Shown piece by piece: positions 26,515 to 35,781 of a stretch of 64,000 nucleotides of DNA. Origin of the DNA: Mariniblastus sp. (GTDB taxonomy: Bacteria; Planctomycetota; Planctomycetia; Pirellulales; Pirellulaceae); NCBI GenBank assembly GCA_029251085.1, contig JAQXDZ010000119.1:62001-126000 (forward strand), in the 5' to 3' direction. The first letter of the stretch is position 1. Every line of letters begins with the position of its first letter. The position numbers and the translations under genes were made by a program. A model generated the notes under the pieces. The model searched no databases. It was not told where the DNA came from and saw only the letters and a list, made by a program, of their open reading frames with translations.

Positions 26515-29094
26515 TCATTCCTGACTTGTGAAATCAACGTATCCCTGATGGCTCATCGGACGGCTCACAAGGAAACCCTGAACCATATCGCAGCCGTGAT
26601 TTCTGAGAAATTCAACTTGCTCAAAAGTCTCTACGCCTTCTGCAACCACCTTTAAATTCAAACCGTGACCAAGAGACAAGATTGTTTTCGCAATCGCCAC
26701 TGAACGCGTGCAATGCGGAATGTCACGGACAAAGGAGGGATCAATTTTTAACGTGCGAATTGGAAAATCTCGAATATAACCGAGCGATGAAAATCCAGTT
26801 CCAAAATCATCGATGGCAATCGACATTCCAAGCGCATTGATTTCGTGCATCAATCGTAATGCACGGTCTTTGTCTTCCATCACAGCGTTCTCAGTAATCT
26901 CTAACTCAATCCACTCGGGTTGAACATCAGTCGTCTCCAAAGTCTGCTTAAGTCGTGAGATGAAGTTTGGATCATTCAATTGGCGCGGAGATAGATTCAC
27001 TGCAATCGGGCCGGTCAGCACACCACTCTGATGCCATAGTCGCGCCTGTCGAGCAACGATTTGAAACACGCGATCCCCTAACTTTTCAATCAACCCAAAA
27101 TCTTCTGCCAGGGGAATAAATTCAGACGGAGAAACGATCGCTCCGTCTCGTTTGGTCCAACGAACGAGTGCTTCACAACTGTTAATTCGATTTTCGTGAA
27201 GACAGAGCTTTGGCTGATAAACGACCTCCAATTCATCACAATCAATCGCTGTTCTCAATTCCCCCAACAGGCTTTGACGGCGTTCCAAATCTTCTGCCAA
27301 TTCAGAAGAAAAGAAAGTCACCTTATTCTTCCCTTCTTCTTTCGCTTGATACATTGCCACATCCGCATGACGCATCAATGACTCAACAGTATCTGCATGA
27401 TCCGGATAGACTGTCGTTCCAATACTGACCCCAATAAACACTCGCTGACCGTCCAAAACAAATTCCCGACTGATCGCCTCGACAACGGCCTCCGCAGCAG
27501 ATCTTGAGTCCAATGAACCGTCTGCCTTTTCAATCATCAAAACCGCAAACTCATCTCCTCCAAATCGAGCGATAAAGCAATCCTCATCGAGAGTGTCTCG
27601 CAAGCGTTTACTTACCTCGACAAGCAGCTGATCTCCCGCATCGTGTCCCAAGGTGTCGTTTACAATCTTAAAATCATCTAAATCGAGAAAGCTAACGCTG
27701 AATCTTTTATCGCGAGCTTGATCCAACTCGATTATTTCTTCTACACGTTTTCGGAAAAACCTTCGATTAGGCAATTTTGTCAGATGATCGTGCAGCGCTT
27801 GCCGACGCAGCTCCAACTTTTTCATCTCGATCTGTGTAATGTCAGAAAACAGCGCGATCAGATTAGTCGTTTCACCATCAATATTTTTCGACGGACTTAT
27901 CGAAAGCCAACTTGGAACCTTTTCGCCGTTGCGGCGAAGTACCTTCACATTTCCTGACCAGGGTTTTCCTGACTGAACACACGTTACGATTTCAGCATAG
28001 ATCGCCGAATCACAGTGAATCGTGTTTGACAAACAAGTTCCCATCAACTCCGCATGAGCCTTGCCTATCGTAGTGATAAATTCTGGATTCGCCTCGCAAA
28101 TCAACCCATTGAAATCGAGAATCACAACCGCTTCACGGGCTGCCTGAAAAACACTGGCTAGCAAATTGAGCCGGTTTTCGCGTTTCCGCTCAAAGGTCAC
28201 ATCGCGTGAACAGGTTACAAAATATGATTCGTCACTTTCAATATCTCGAAAGCTTGCTCGGCGAGTCGAGAGCGTAAAGGGGGCGCCGCCCGCATCAATA
28301 AAATCTTCAATTTTTGATCGTGAGTTGGCAGACTTCTCGACATTTAATTCGAAAGAGTCATCCTCTACCGAGTAATCGCCTTCTAGAAAATCAGCGATGG
28401 TGCGTCCAATGATTTTATCTCGATAAACGTCGTGGGTCTCGCAAAAGGCATCATTCACAAATAGAAATTGACTCTCCGATGTTTTTACCGAGAGCGGTTG
28501 GGGGGTTGCATTCAATGCGTTGCGGAGAAAACTCACCTCTCGAATTAACCGGCGCTCCTGGGCTTTAGACTCGGTCTCATTTCGAATGGTTAAAAAGCAA
28601 CAAACAGTTGGGCGACCCGCATTCTCAAAATCAAATGCCCGGGATTCAAATTCATACCAGCGTGGATCCGAAGCTGACTTTAACTTCAATTCAAACTGAA
28701 ATCCCACCGCTTGGGTTATATTTTGCTCGATGCTACTTCGCATCTCTGGATTTAAATCGAATCGCCGATCCAATAGCTGGCCAATTGAAGTCGATTCCAG
28801 ACGCGATCCCTCACAACCAAAGACTTCTACAGCTGCCGCATTGAAACTGATGCATTCACCACTACACAACAGTAAAACCGCGTCGGGTGAGTTATGCACC
28901 AGCGACATCAACGAATGATGAAATGCGGACGCATTGGTCACCCGATTGTCTGCAGATTGCCCGAGAAATGTCGCGTCATCATTTACAGGAGACGGTAAAA
29001 GATCAGTTTCGCTGACGTAAGAGTCTAGTCGAGCCAGGACCTGTCTCATTGCGTCGAGAGACGATTTGCGCTGCCCTTTATGTAATTCGTTCAT
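26515..29094 (-). CDS. PAS-GGDEF-EAL cyclic-di-GMP signalling protein
   Basis: An 859-residue cytoplasmic protein with three PAS-like domains in the first 430 residues, a GGDEF diguanylate cyclase domain (intact GGDEF near residue 511, FLDLDDFKIVNDTLGHDAG) and an EAL phosphodiesterase domain. The EAL motif (CEALVRW near 640), the DDFGTGFSSLGYI loop and the KIDPSFVRD segment are present. Both catalytic signatures look complete, so either or both activities are possible. There is no transmembrane helix. The gene is divergent from the U32 peptidase gene with 269 bases between them. Confidence 0.93.
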   Translation of the reverse strand: MNELHKGQRKSSLDAMRQVLARLDSYVSETDLLPSPVNDDATFLGQSADNRVTNASAFHHSLMSLVHNSPDAVLLLCSGECISFNAAAVEVFGCEGSRLESTSIGQLLDRRFDLNPEMRSSIEQNITQAVGFQFELKLKSASDPRWYEFESRAFDFENAGRPTVCCFLTIRNETESKAQERRLIREVSFLRNALNATPQPLSVKTSESQFLFVNDAFCETHDVYRDKIIGRTIADFLEGDYSVEDDSFELNVEKSANSRSKIEDFIDAGGAPFTLSTRRASFRDIESDESYFVTCSRDVTFERKRENRLNLLASVFQAAREAVVILDFNGLICEANPEFITTIGKAHAELMGTCLSNTIHCDSAIYAEIVTCVQSGKPWSGNVKVLRRNGEKVPSWLSISPSKNIDGETTNLIALFSDITQIEMKKLELRRQALHDHLTKLPNRRFFRKRVEEIIELDQARDKRFSVSFLDLDDFKIVNDTLGHDAGDQLLVEVSKRLRDTLDEDCFIARFGGDEFAVLMIEKADGSLDSRSAAEAVVEAISREFVLDGQRVFIGVSIGTTVYPDHADTVESLMRHADVAMYQAKEEGKNKVTFFSSELAEDLERRQSLLGELRTAIDCDELEVVYQPKLCLHENRINSCEALVRWTKRDGAIVSPSEFIPLAEDFGLIEKLGDRVFQIVARQARLWHQSGVLTGPIAVNLSPRQLNDPNFISRLKQTLETTDVQPEWIELEITENAVMEDKDRALRLMHEINALGMSIAIDDFGTGFSSLGYIRDFPIRTLKIDPSFVRDIPHCTRSVAIAKTILSLGHGLNLKVVAEGVETFEQVEFLRNHGCDMVQGFLVSRPMSHQGYVDFTSQE

Positions 29095-29363
29095 TAGCTT
29101 TTGAGAGGGCTCACTTTTATTAGCAATGGGTCAGAATGCTTGGCTTTAAAACGTAAGTCATTTATGGGACACTTAAGGGGAAAAATAATTTCTTTCCCCT
29201 CTTATTTGGGGCGGTTATTTGAAAACGACAAGACTTGGGTCAATCGGACACCTTCGCTCAGTCTTGTTAAGGGTTGTCCGGGTTGTAGCGGTTATTCATG
29301 CTGTCCAAAGACCAAAAATCTTAACCCGAAATGTTGAACCCAATCTCAATTCTCAAACTCTGA

Positions 29364-31937
29364 ATGTCCGAAAAAGCAAAAACTATGGAACTCATGAGCC
29401 CTGCCGGCTATTGGCCCGAATTACAGACCGCCATCGAGGCAGGTGCTGATGCGGTTTACTTTGGCTTAAAGCACTTTTCAGCGCGAAGCAAAGTAGGTTT
29501 TTCGCTGGAGGATTTACCCGAAGTCGTGGAAACACTTCATGCCAGGGGAGTAAACGCATTCGTTACGTTTAACACGCTCGTGTTCGAGCATGAATTCGAA
29601 TCGGCTGAAACCGCCATCCTCGCAATGGCCGCCGCAGGAGTGGACGCGGTCATTGTTCAAGACCTTGGGATTGCAAGCTTGATTCACAAAATCGCCCCCG
29701 AGTTGGTCATTCACGGCAGTACGCAAATGTCCATCACTAGCGCTCAGGGAGCCGAACTTGCGAAATCGGTGGGCTGTCGCCGCGTTGTCCTCGGTCGAGA
29801 ACTAAGCCTGAGCGACATCAAAACCATCTCAAAAGCAACCGATGTTGAACTTGAGGTGTTCGTCCATGGCGCCCTCTGCGTTTCTTACTCAGGGCAATGC
29901 TTTAGCAGCGAGGCGTGGGGCGGCAGAAGCGCCAACCGCGGCAAATGCGCCCAAGCCTGCCGGTTTTCCTACGATCTTATCGTAGACGGTGAAGAACGCG
30001 ACCTCGGTGCCTTCCGCTACCTACTCTCCCCGGGTGATTTGTTCGCCCTGGAACAAATTCCAGAGTTGCTCGCGATGGGCATCGCTTGTGTAAAAATAGA
30101 AGGGCGTTACAAAGATTCGGCATACGTTGGATTAACCACACGCGCGTATCGGGAGGCCATCGATCTGGCAATGCACCAACTTCCGGTAACCATCGAAGAA
30201 GATCAAAGACTGGAAATCGAACAGATTTACTCACGGGGACTGGGGGCACACTTTATCTCCGGAACCAACCATCAAACGGTCGTTAACGGTCGCGCACCAA
30301 GGCATCGCGGAATTCAACTTGGCGAAGTCACTTCGGTTTCAAATTCCCATCTCGAAATCCGCACCCAACACCCTGTTAAACGTGGAGATGGCCTCGTATT
30401 CGATGCAGCAGATTGGCGCAGCCCGGACGAACCCGAAGAAGGCGGGCACGTCTACGAAGTACGACTCAGAGATGACTCCATTGTCGAATTGGAATTTGGC
30501 CACCACGACATTGATTTCTCAAGGATTCGGGTGGGAGACCTCGTTTGGCGAACCCGCGATCCTCAACTCGTCAAAAGCCTCAAGCCGTTGACCCGCACTG
30601 AAGTTCCAATCTTTACGCGAGAGATTTCCTTCGAAGTCACCGCAAAAACTGGCGAGCCCATTTCGATTATTGCCACGAACGAAAATGGGCGAACTGCCCA
30701 ATATGTTGGAGACGACCCACTCCAACCGGCGAAAAAAAGGGCGTTGGATTTGGAAATCCTTCAAGAAAAACTCGGTCGGCTCGGGGGTACACCATACCAC
30801 CTCAAAGACATTAAGTTGTTGACCGAGGAAAGTGTTTTCGTTCCCACAAGCGAACTCAATCTGGCTCGTCGCCAAATGGTTGACCAATTATTTGAAGACA
30901 GCGGTAAAACTGTTCCGATCCCTGCAACGCCAACGGTCGCTTCGACATTGGCAGAAATGCAAGACGCACGTGCCAAAGTCCTAGAGGATAGTCTTGGTTC
31001 TCAACGAACGACATTACACGTATTAGTACGCTCGCCTATTCAGTTAGATGCCGCGATCGAATCTCTGCAACAACTCAAGAATTCCGCACCCGAATTGGCC
31101 AGTTCGATTACTCTGGATTATCTCGAACTCTATGGCCTTCGGCCGTCCGTTGAAAAAATCAAGGAAGCAGGCATCCAGCCTCGCGTTGCCAGTCCCCGGA
31201 TTCTCAAACCAAGCGAACAGAAAATCATTCGTTTTCTGTTATCGCTGAACTGTGACATCCTAGTTCGCTCCGGTGGACTGCTCTATGACCTCATTCAAAC
31301 GACCGAGGGCGAAAGCACAACGACTGCCCGCCCGAAGTTGATCGGTGATTTCAGTCTCAACGCCGCCAACTCGATCACTGCCTGGACTTTACTCGACCAA
31401 GGCGTGGCTCGCGTTACACCGGGATACGATTTGAATTCCAAACAAATTCAGGAGTTAACCGAAAGAGTCCCACCGACGAAACTCGAAGCCATCGCCTACT
31501 CTCACCTGCCCGTCTTCCACATGGAACACTGCGTATTTTGTCGATTCCTTTCCGATGGCACTGACAATACGAACTGCGGCCACCCATGCGAAAAACACCA
31601 AATTTCCGTTCGTGATTCACAAGGAAGAGCGCACCCAGTGATGGCGGACGTAGGCTGCAGAAACACAATTTTTGGCGCAGAAGCCCAAACGAATCCACAT
31701 GCAATTGTTGCCTGGCGAACTGCTGGGATCGAAGACTTCCGGCTTGAGTTCGTCCACCAAACCCCGGAACAAGTTTCTAAAATCACAACCGCTTTCGGTC
31801 AGTTCTTAAGTTCCGAAGCCACTCAAGAGACTGCCGAAAAACTCGCTCAAACGATCGAAAAAAACTCCCCACAGTCAACGACGGAGGGGAGTTTATTTGT
31901 TCCAGCAGATTATAAAAACTTAGTTCAACTAAGTTGA
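29364..31937 (+). CDS. Peptidase U32 family protein with DUF3656-like C-terminus
   Basis: An 857-residue U32 family protein. The N-terminal barrel starts MELMSPAGYWPELQTAIEAG and carries the family signature ELEVFVHGALCVSYSGQC at about residues 166-183, followed by the Cys pair GKCAQACRF that is implicated in metal or FeS binding. The C-terminal 450 residues match long U32 proteins, with a second Cys group HCVFCRFLSDGTDNTNCGHP. Long U32 proteins such as RlhA hydroxylate 23S rRNA rather than cleave proteins, so the peptidase name may mislead. The ribosome binding site is not clear. It converges with the gene at 31950. Confidence 0.9.
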   Translation: MSEKAKTMELMSPAGYWPELQTAIEAGADAVYFGLKHFSARSKVGFSLEDLPEVVETLHARGVNAFVTFNTLVFEHEFESAETAILAMAAAGVDAVIVQDLGIASLIHKIAPELVIHGSTQMSITSAQGAELAKSVGCRRVVLGRELSLSDIKTISKATDVELEVFVHGALCVSYSGQCFSSEAWGGRSANRGKCAQACRFSYDLIVDGEERDLGAFRYLLSPGDLFALEQIPELLAMGIACVKIEGRYKDSAYVGLTTRAYREAIDLAMHQLPVTIEEDQRLEIEQIYSRGLGAHFISGTNHQTVVNGRAPRHRGIQLGEVTSVSNSHLEIRTQHPVKRGDGLVFDAADWRSPDEPEEGGHVYEVRLRDDSIVELEFGHHDIDFSRIRVGDLVWRTRDPQLVKSLKPLTRTEVPIFTREISFEVTAKTGEPISIIATNENGRTAQYVGDDPLQPAKKRALDLEILQEKLGRLGGTPYHLKDIKLLTEESVFVPTSELNLARRQMVDQLFEDSGKTVPIPATPTVASTLAEMQDARAKVLEDSLGSQRTTLHVLVRSPIQLDAAIESLQQLKNSAPELASSITLDYLELYGLRPSVEKIKEAGIQPRVASPRILKPSEQKIIRFLLSLNCDILVRSGGLLYDLIQTTEGESTTTARPKLIGDFSLNAANSITAWTLLDQGVARVTPGYDLNSKQIQELTERVPPTKLEAIAYSHLPVFHMEHCVFCRFLSDGTDNTNCGHPCEKHQISVRDSQGRAHPVMADVGCRNTIFGAEAQTNPHAIVAWRTAGIEDFRLEFVHQTPEQVSKITTAFGQFLSSEATQETAEKLAQTIEKNSPQSTTEGSLFVPADYKNLVQLS

Positions 31938-31949
31938 GGGTCACTGAAC

Positions 31950-32624
31950 TTATTCACGTAATAATCGAGTGAGGCCGAGAATTTTACTCTGCTGCAACTC
32001 GATTTCGTTTAAGTCCTTACCCGCCGCCAGCTTTGCCATTCTGCGATTGATCTCCTGTAGAATGCCGAGGGTATTGAGAACGCTTTCTTTCATCTCCGGA
32101 GCGTAGGCTTCCTCGATCATTGGCATCACCTTTTCGGTAAACCCGGAGCTATCTCCACCCGCAACCATCATATTAATGGCATCTGCAAAATCAGCTTGAT
32201 GCTTATCCATCATGTCCTCAAAACCTTTACTTGTTAGTTTTTGAGTTTCTGCAAGCTGTTCGTCGATGTAAGACATTAAAGCCACCTCAGCCTGCTCGCG
32301 AACAGTGGGCATACTGGCAATCAATTCTTGACTCGCCTGATCTGCCCAGACTGGAGCTGAATTTCTAACCTCCGCTGAAGCAATTTCCATCGCCCGCGGG
32401 GAATTATCTTCAAGGTAGGCTTTCGCAGACCCCACCACTGTCTCCGGTTGCGTTAACTCATCAAGCATGAAATAGCCGTAACCAAAGTACACGCAAAGCA
32501 AGGCAATCGAAATTAAACCAACTACTAAAGAGAGATTCGTGCCGAGCGATGTCATGCGACGTTTTCCAGCAAGTTCTTTTACTAGATGGTCAATTCTCTC
32601 TTCTACATGGGAAGTATTTGTCAT
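31950..32624 (-). CDS. Membrane-anchored helical protein, hypothetical
   Basis: No family recognised. The 224-residue protein has a basic N-terminal helix, one membrane segment at about residues 30-50 (LSLVVGLISIALLCVYFGYG) and an almost all-helical external part rich in Glu, Ala and Met. The ATG at 32624 follows a GAG-rich ribosome binding site; a TTG 15 bases upstream is the alternative. The upstream gene on the same strand, about 65 bases away, has the same architecture, suggesting a paralogous or interacting pair. Confidence 0.65.
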   Translation of the reverse strand: MTNTSHVEERIDHLVKELAGKRRMTSLGTNLSLVVGLISIALLCVYFGYGYFMLDELTQPETVVGSAKAYLEDNSPRAMEIASAEVRNSAPVWADQASQELIASMPTVREQAEVALMSYIDEQLAETQKLTSKGFEDMMDKHQADFADAINMMVAGGDSSGFTEKVMPMIEEAYAPEMKESVLNTLGILQEINRRMAKLAAGKDLNEIELQQSKILGLTRLLRE

Positions 32625-32688
32625 TTTAACTCTCGTCAATAAAGTATTTTTAAAATTTCTACAGCAAAATTGAATTCAAATCGCGTAA

Positions 32689-33594
32689 TCAATTATCCTT
32701 TTTCGGTACTTCATCAACCCCGTCATCTGACTCCCCCGCATCTGCATTCTCATCATCTGACCCCTTAGCGGTTGGCTCGGGCTTGGCCGGCAACTGCTTT
32801 GTCTTGCCAACATCGGGAGCCTTTAGTTGGGGATCCGCTTTGGGGGCTCCAGCAGTTGTCGAAACATCTTGTTTGACTGGCATCTGGTAATTCTCCGAAT
32901 GAATTAACATCAAACGAACTAACTCAAGCATCTCCGCGAGAATTTGCTCGCTAACAGGAACATTTCCTTGCTCGGAATCTGTAATTGGAAAACTTTCCAA
33001 TCGATCAGCCAAGATTTCGATTTGCTCTTGAAGAAAATCCAAATAATACCGATCACCAATTTTTTCGTAAATTCCTTCAACGTTGCCCCGCACTAACTTG
33101 AGCTTCTCGGGATCCTCAAGAACTGGATACTGCCGCACCAAAAGCTTCTCTTGCTCAGAAAGCAAATCTTCATAGGAGGCCGCTAATTTAACTTTGAGCT
33201 TCTCCTCGACATTCGCAATTAATTGCTCACGTTCAACATCAAACGCGTCCATGTAGGCGTCGGAATCCTTCTCAGCTTGCTCACGGAACACCTCTATCAC
33301 GTAAGGCCCCTGCTCTTCCATTAACTGAACGAGCTGTTTGGTCAAAGGCTCTGCAAATTTCTCAGGCTCCGTTTGAATGATTCTTTGCACCTCGACAATT
33401 CGCTGATTTTTAATCTCGTTGTACAACCCTGTGAATTTAAATACGGCACCAACTGCAAAAACTAACAAGCCCGCAAACAAAATCATGCGAACTTTCGTGG
33501 CCCACCTCAGCGCGTTAAGGATTCGCCTGCTTTCATTCTCCAACTCGCTGAGCTTTTTATTTAATATCTCGATTTGTTCCTCTTGCGTTGTCAT
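32689..33594 (-). CDS. Membrane-anchored helical protein with acidic tail, hypothetical
   Basis: No family recognised. The 301-residue protein starts with a coiled-coil-like helix (EQIEILNKKLSELENESR), then has a membrane segment at about residues 34-53 (MILFAGLLVFAVGAVFKF). A long helical external region of about 170 residues and a disordered Pro/Lys/Asp/Glu-rich tail ending VDEVPKKDN follow. An AAAGG ribosome binding site precedes the ATG. The layout matches the next gene downstream. Confidence 0.65.
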   Translation of the reverse strand: MTTQEEQIEILNKKLSELENESRRILNALRWATKVRMILFAGLLVFAVGAVFKFTGLYNEIKNQRIVEVQRIIQTEPEKFAEPLTKQLVQLMEEQGPYVIEVFREQAEKDSDAYMDAFDVEREQLIANVEEKLKVKLAASYEDLLSEQEKLLVRQYPVLEDPEKLKLVRGNVEGIYEKIGDRYYLDFLQEQIEILADRLESFPITDSEQGNVPVSEQILAEMLELVRLMLIHSENYQMPVKQDVSTTAGAPKADPQLKAPDVGKTKQLPAKPEPTAKGSDDENADAGESDDGVDEVPKKDN

Positions 33595-33952
33595 GCTGTA
33601 CCTTTCTCAAGTATCAGAAATCATGTTTGGAAGTGATTGATCAAACGCGGCTTGAACGATCCCGAGTACGTTTTTAGCGAAGCAAAATGCAATTTGGTAG
33701 GAAATTGCGGCAAATTCCATCCATAAACCCGCCAATTTCCCCTGCTGGGGAGGAACAATCTGTTTTAAGTTTTATTAACAGGCTCCTTTGTCCCCTTAGC
33801 GTCAATCGCCACCTGCCAAGACCTCGGTGCATTTCAATCCGCGGAGCGATTCTAAGGCACAACTTGACCTCCCTCCCCGGCCTAAGCTGCCGTATAATCC
33901 GATTCTTTCGAAGCCCAAACCAACAACCCAACCAATCAACCTAGGAATACTA
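33595..33952. other. Divergent intergenic region upstream of pepF
   Basis: No gene is visible. A perfect TATAAT occurs at 33893-33898, about 55 bases before the pepF start, and TTGACC lies at 33864-33869. The 23-base spacing is too long for a standard sigma-70 promoter, so only the -10 element is plausible. The left half should carry the promoter of the minus-strand membrane-protein pair, but I see no consensus. Confidence 0.45.
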
Positions 33953-35761
33953 ATGTCAGCTGAGACCGTCATCCGATTGCCCGAACGAAGTGAAGTCAAG
34001 GAATCGGATACCTGGGATCTAACTCAGTTATTTGCAGACGATGCCCAATGGCAGATTGCCTTCGAAAAAATTGAAATACAAATCAAAGGTTATGAAAAAT
34101 TCCGAGGCACGCTCAGCAGCAGCGCAGAATCACTTGCAGCCTGCCTAGAATTTGACAGTCTTGTTGAACGGGCTGCCGAAGGATTGGGAAACTATGCTTA
34201 TTTGAAAACAGTTGAAAACCAAACCGACAGCACTTATCAGCGAATGATGGGGCAGTTTCAAAATATCGCGACCCGCGCAGGTGAAGCGGCGAGCTTCATT
34301 CGACCCGAAATCCTCGCAATCCCCGATGAACAATTGACACAGTTTATCGCATCACCATCACTCCAGCTTTTTGGGTTGGCACTGGAAAGACTAACGCGAT
34401 ACAAAAAATTCACCCTGGGAGAAAAAGAAGAGCAACTGTTGGCGATGCAGGGCGAAATGGCAGGGGCAACCTCAAAGATATTTCGCCAGCTACACGATTC
34501 TGATCTCAAGTTTGGCAATGTTACCAACGAGAAAGGGGAGTCAATCGAACTGTCTCCAAGCACATTTTCTCAATTCTTAATTTCGCCAGATCGAGAAGTG
34601 CGAAAAACCGCTTTCCATCAATTTTATGAGCAATTCACGGCCCACGAAAACACACTAGCAGCAACACTCTCGGGTTCGATCCAAAAAGACATTTACTACG
34701 CGCGTGCACGCGGCTACTCCAGTGCACTGGATCAAGCTCTCTACGCCGACAACGTCCCCGAAACCGTTTACGACAGTCTAATTGAGTCGGTGCGTAATCA
34801 TCTGCCGTCACTCTATAAATACTACGACCTTCGCAAACGAAAAATGGGACTCGATGAGATCCATCATTACGACACTTACGTTCCAATCCTGAGCGACATC
34901 GAAGTTCATCACAATTGGGACCAGGCGGTTGATGTTGTCTGCGATTCACTGGCCCCGCTTGGCACCGAATATTGTGCCACTCTCCGAGCGGGTCTATCGG
35001 GACGTTGGTGCGATCGCTACCCCAATGCAGGAAAACAATCCGGAGCATTCAGTTACGGAACCTACGATGGGATCCCGTACATCATGATGAATTACAAACC
35101 AACGGTGCTCAATGATGTATTCACGTTGACGCATGAAGCCGGTCATTCAATGCACTCTCACTATTCCATCAAAAACCAACCTTATGAATACTACAATTAC
35201 ACGATTTTTGTAGCAGAGGTCGCAAGTACGTTTAACGAGCAGTTGCTTACGAAACATATGCTTGACCACGCCGGGGACGATCGACTGCGTGCCTATTTAA
35301 TTAACAACGAAATCGATGGGATTCGAGGAACGATTATCCGTCAAACGATGTTTGCCGAATTTGAGAAAATCACTCACGCGATGGCAGAGGCAGGAGAACC
35401 GTTAACTGTCGAGTCTCTCAAAACAACCTACAGCAAACTACTAGCGGATTACTTTGGCCCGGACTTTACCGTCGATCCCGAATTACCATTGGAATGCATG
35501 AGGATCCCACACTTCTACCGCGCATTTTATGTTTACAAGTATGCAACCGGACTCTCAGCAGCCATTGCCTTAAGCCAACGCGTGCTCAATGGCGGCGAAT
35601 CCGAACTGAACGACTATCTTAGTTTCCTTAAAGGCGGTTGTTCCAAGTATCCACTGGACCTGCTTCGCGACGCAGGCGTCGATCTGGAAAGTCCAGAGCC
35701 AGTTGACACTGCGCTAAAACGTTTCGGAACTCTCGTCGATGAGCTTGATGAACTTCTTTAA
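33953..35761 (+). CDS. pepF: Oligoendopeptidase F
   Basis: An M3-family zinc metallopeptidase that degrades oligopeptides in the cytoplasm. The 602-residue length from the ATG at 33953 matches PepF. That start has an AGGAA ribosome binding site six bases upstream; the frame is open 126 bases further, but the added residues are unlike the family. The zinc site HEAGH is at residues 394-398, followed by the third-ligand region FVAEVASTFNEQLL. The substrate-positioning segment near the C-terminus reads IPHFYRAFYVYKYATG. Confidence 0.96.
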   Translation: MSAETVIRLPERSEVKESDTWDLTQLFADDAQWQIAFEKIEIQIKGYEKFRGTLSSSAESLAACLEFDSLVERAAEGLGNYAYLKTVENQTDSTYQRMMGQFQNIATRAGEAASFIRPEILAIPDEQLTQFIASPSLQLFGLALERLTRYKKFTLGEKEEQLLAMQGEMAGATSKIFRQLHDSDLKFGNVTNEKGESIELSPSTFSQFLISPDREVRKTAFHQFYEQFTAHENTLAATLSGSIQKDIYYARARGYSSALDQALYADNVPETVYDSLIESVRNHLPSLYKYYDLRKRKMGLDEIHHYDTYVPILSDIEVHHNWDQAVDVVCDSLAPLGTEYCATLRAGLSGRWCDRYPNAGKQSGAFSYGTYDGIPYIMMNYKPTVLNDVFTLTHEAGHSMHSHYSIKNQPYEYYNYTIFVAEVASTFNEQLLTKHMLDHAGDDRLRAYLINNEIDGIRGTIIRQTMFAEFEKITHAMAEAGEPLTVESLKTTYSKLLADYFGPDFTVDPELPLECMRIPHFYRAFYVYKYATGLSAAIALSQRVLNGGESELNDYLSFLKGGCSKYPLDLLRDAGVDLESPEPVDTALKRFGTLVDELDELL

Positions 35762-35781
35762 TCGCGTGTCAGAAAGCAAGC

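Noticed and set aside
33864..33898. TTGACC...TATAAT as a full sigma-70 promoter for pepF
   Set aside because: The spacing is 23 bases, too long for a normal promoter. Only the -10 element may be used.
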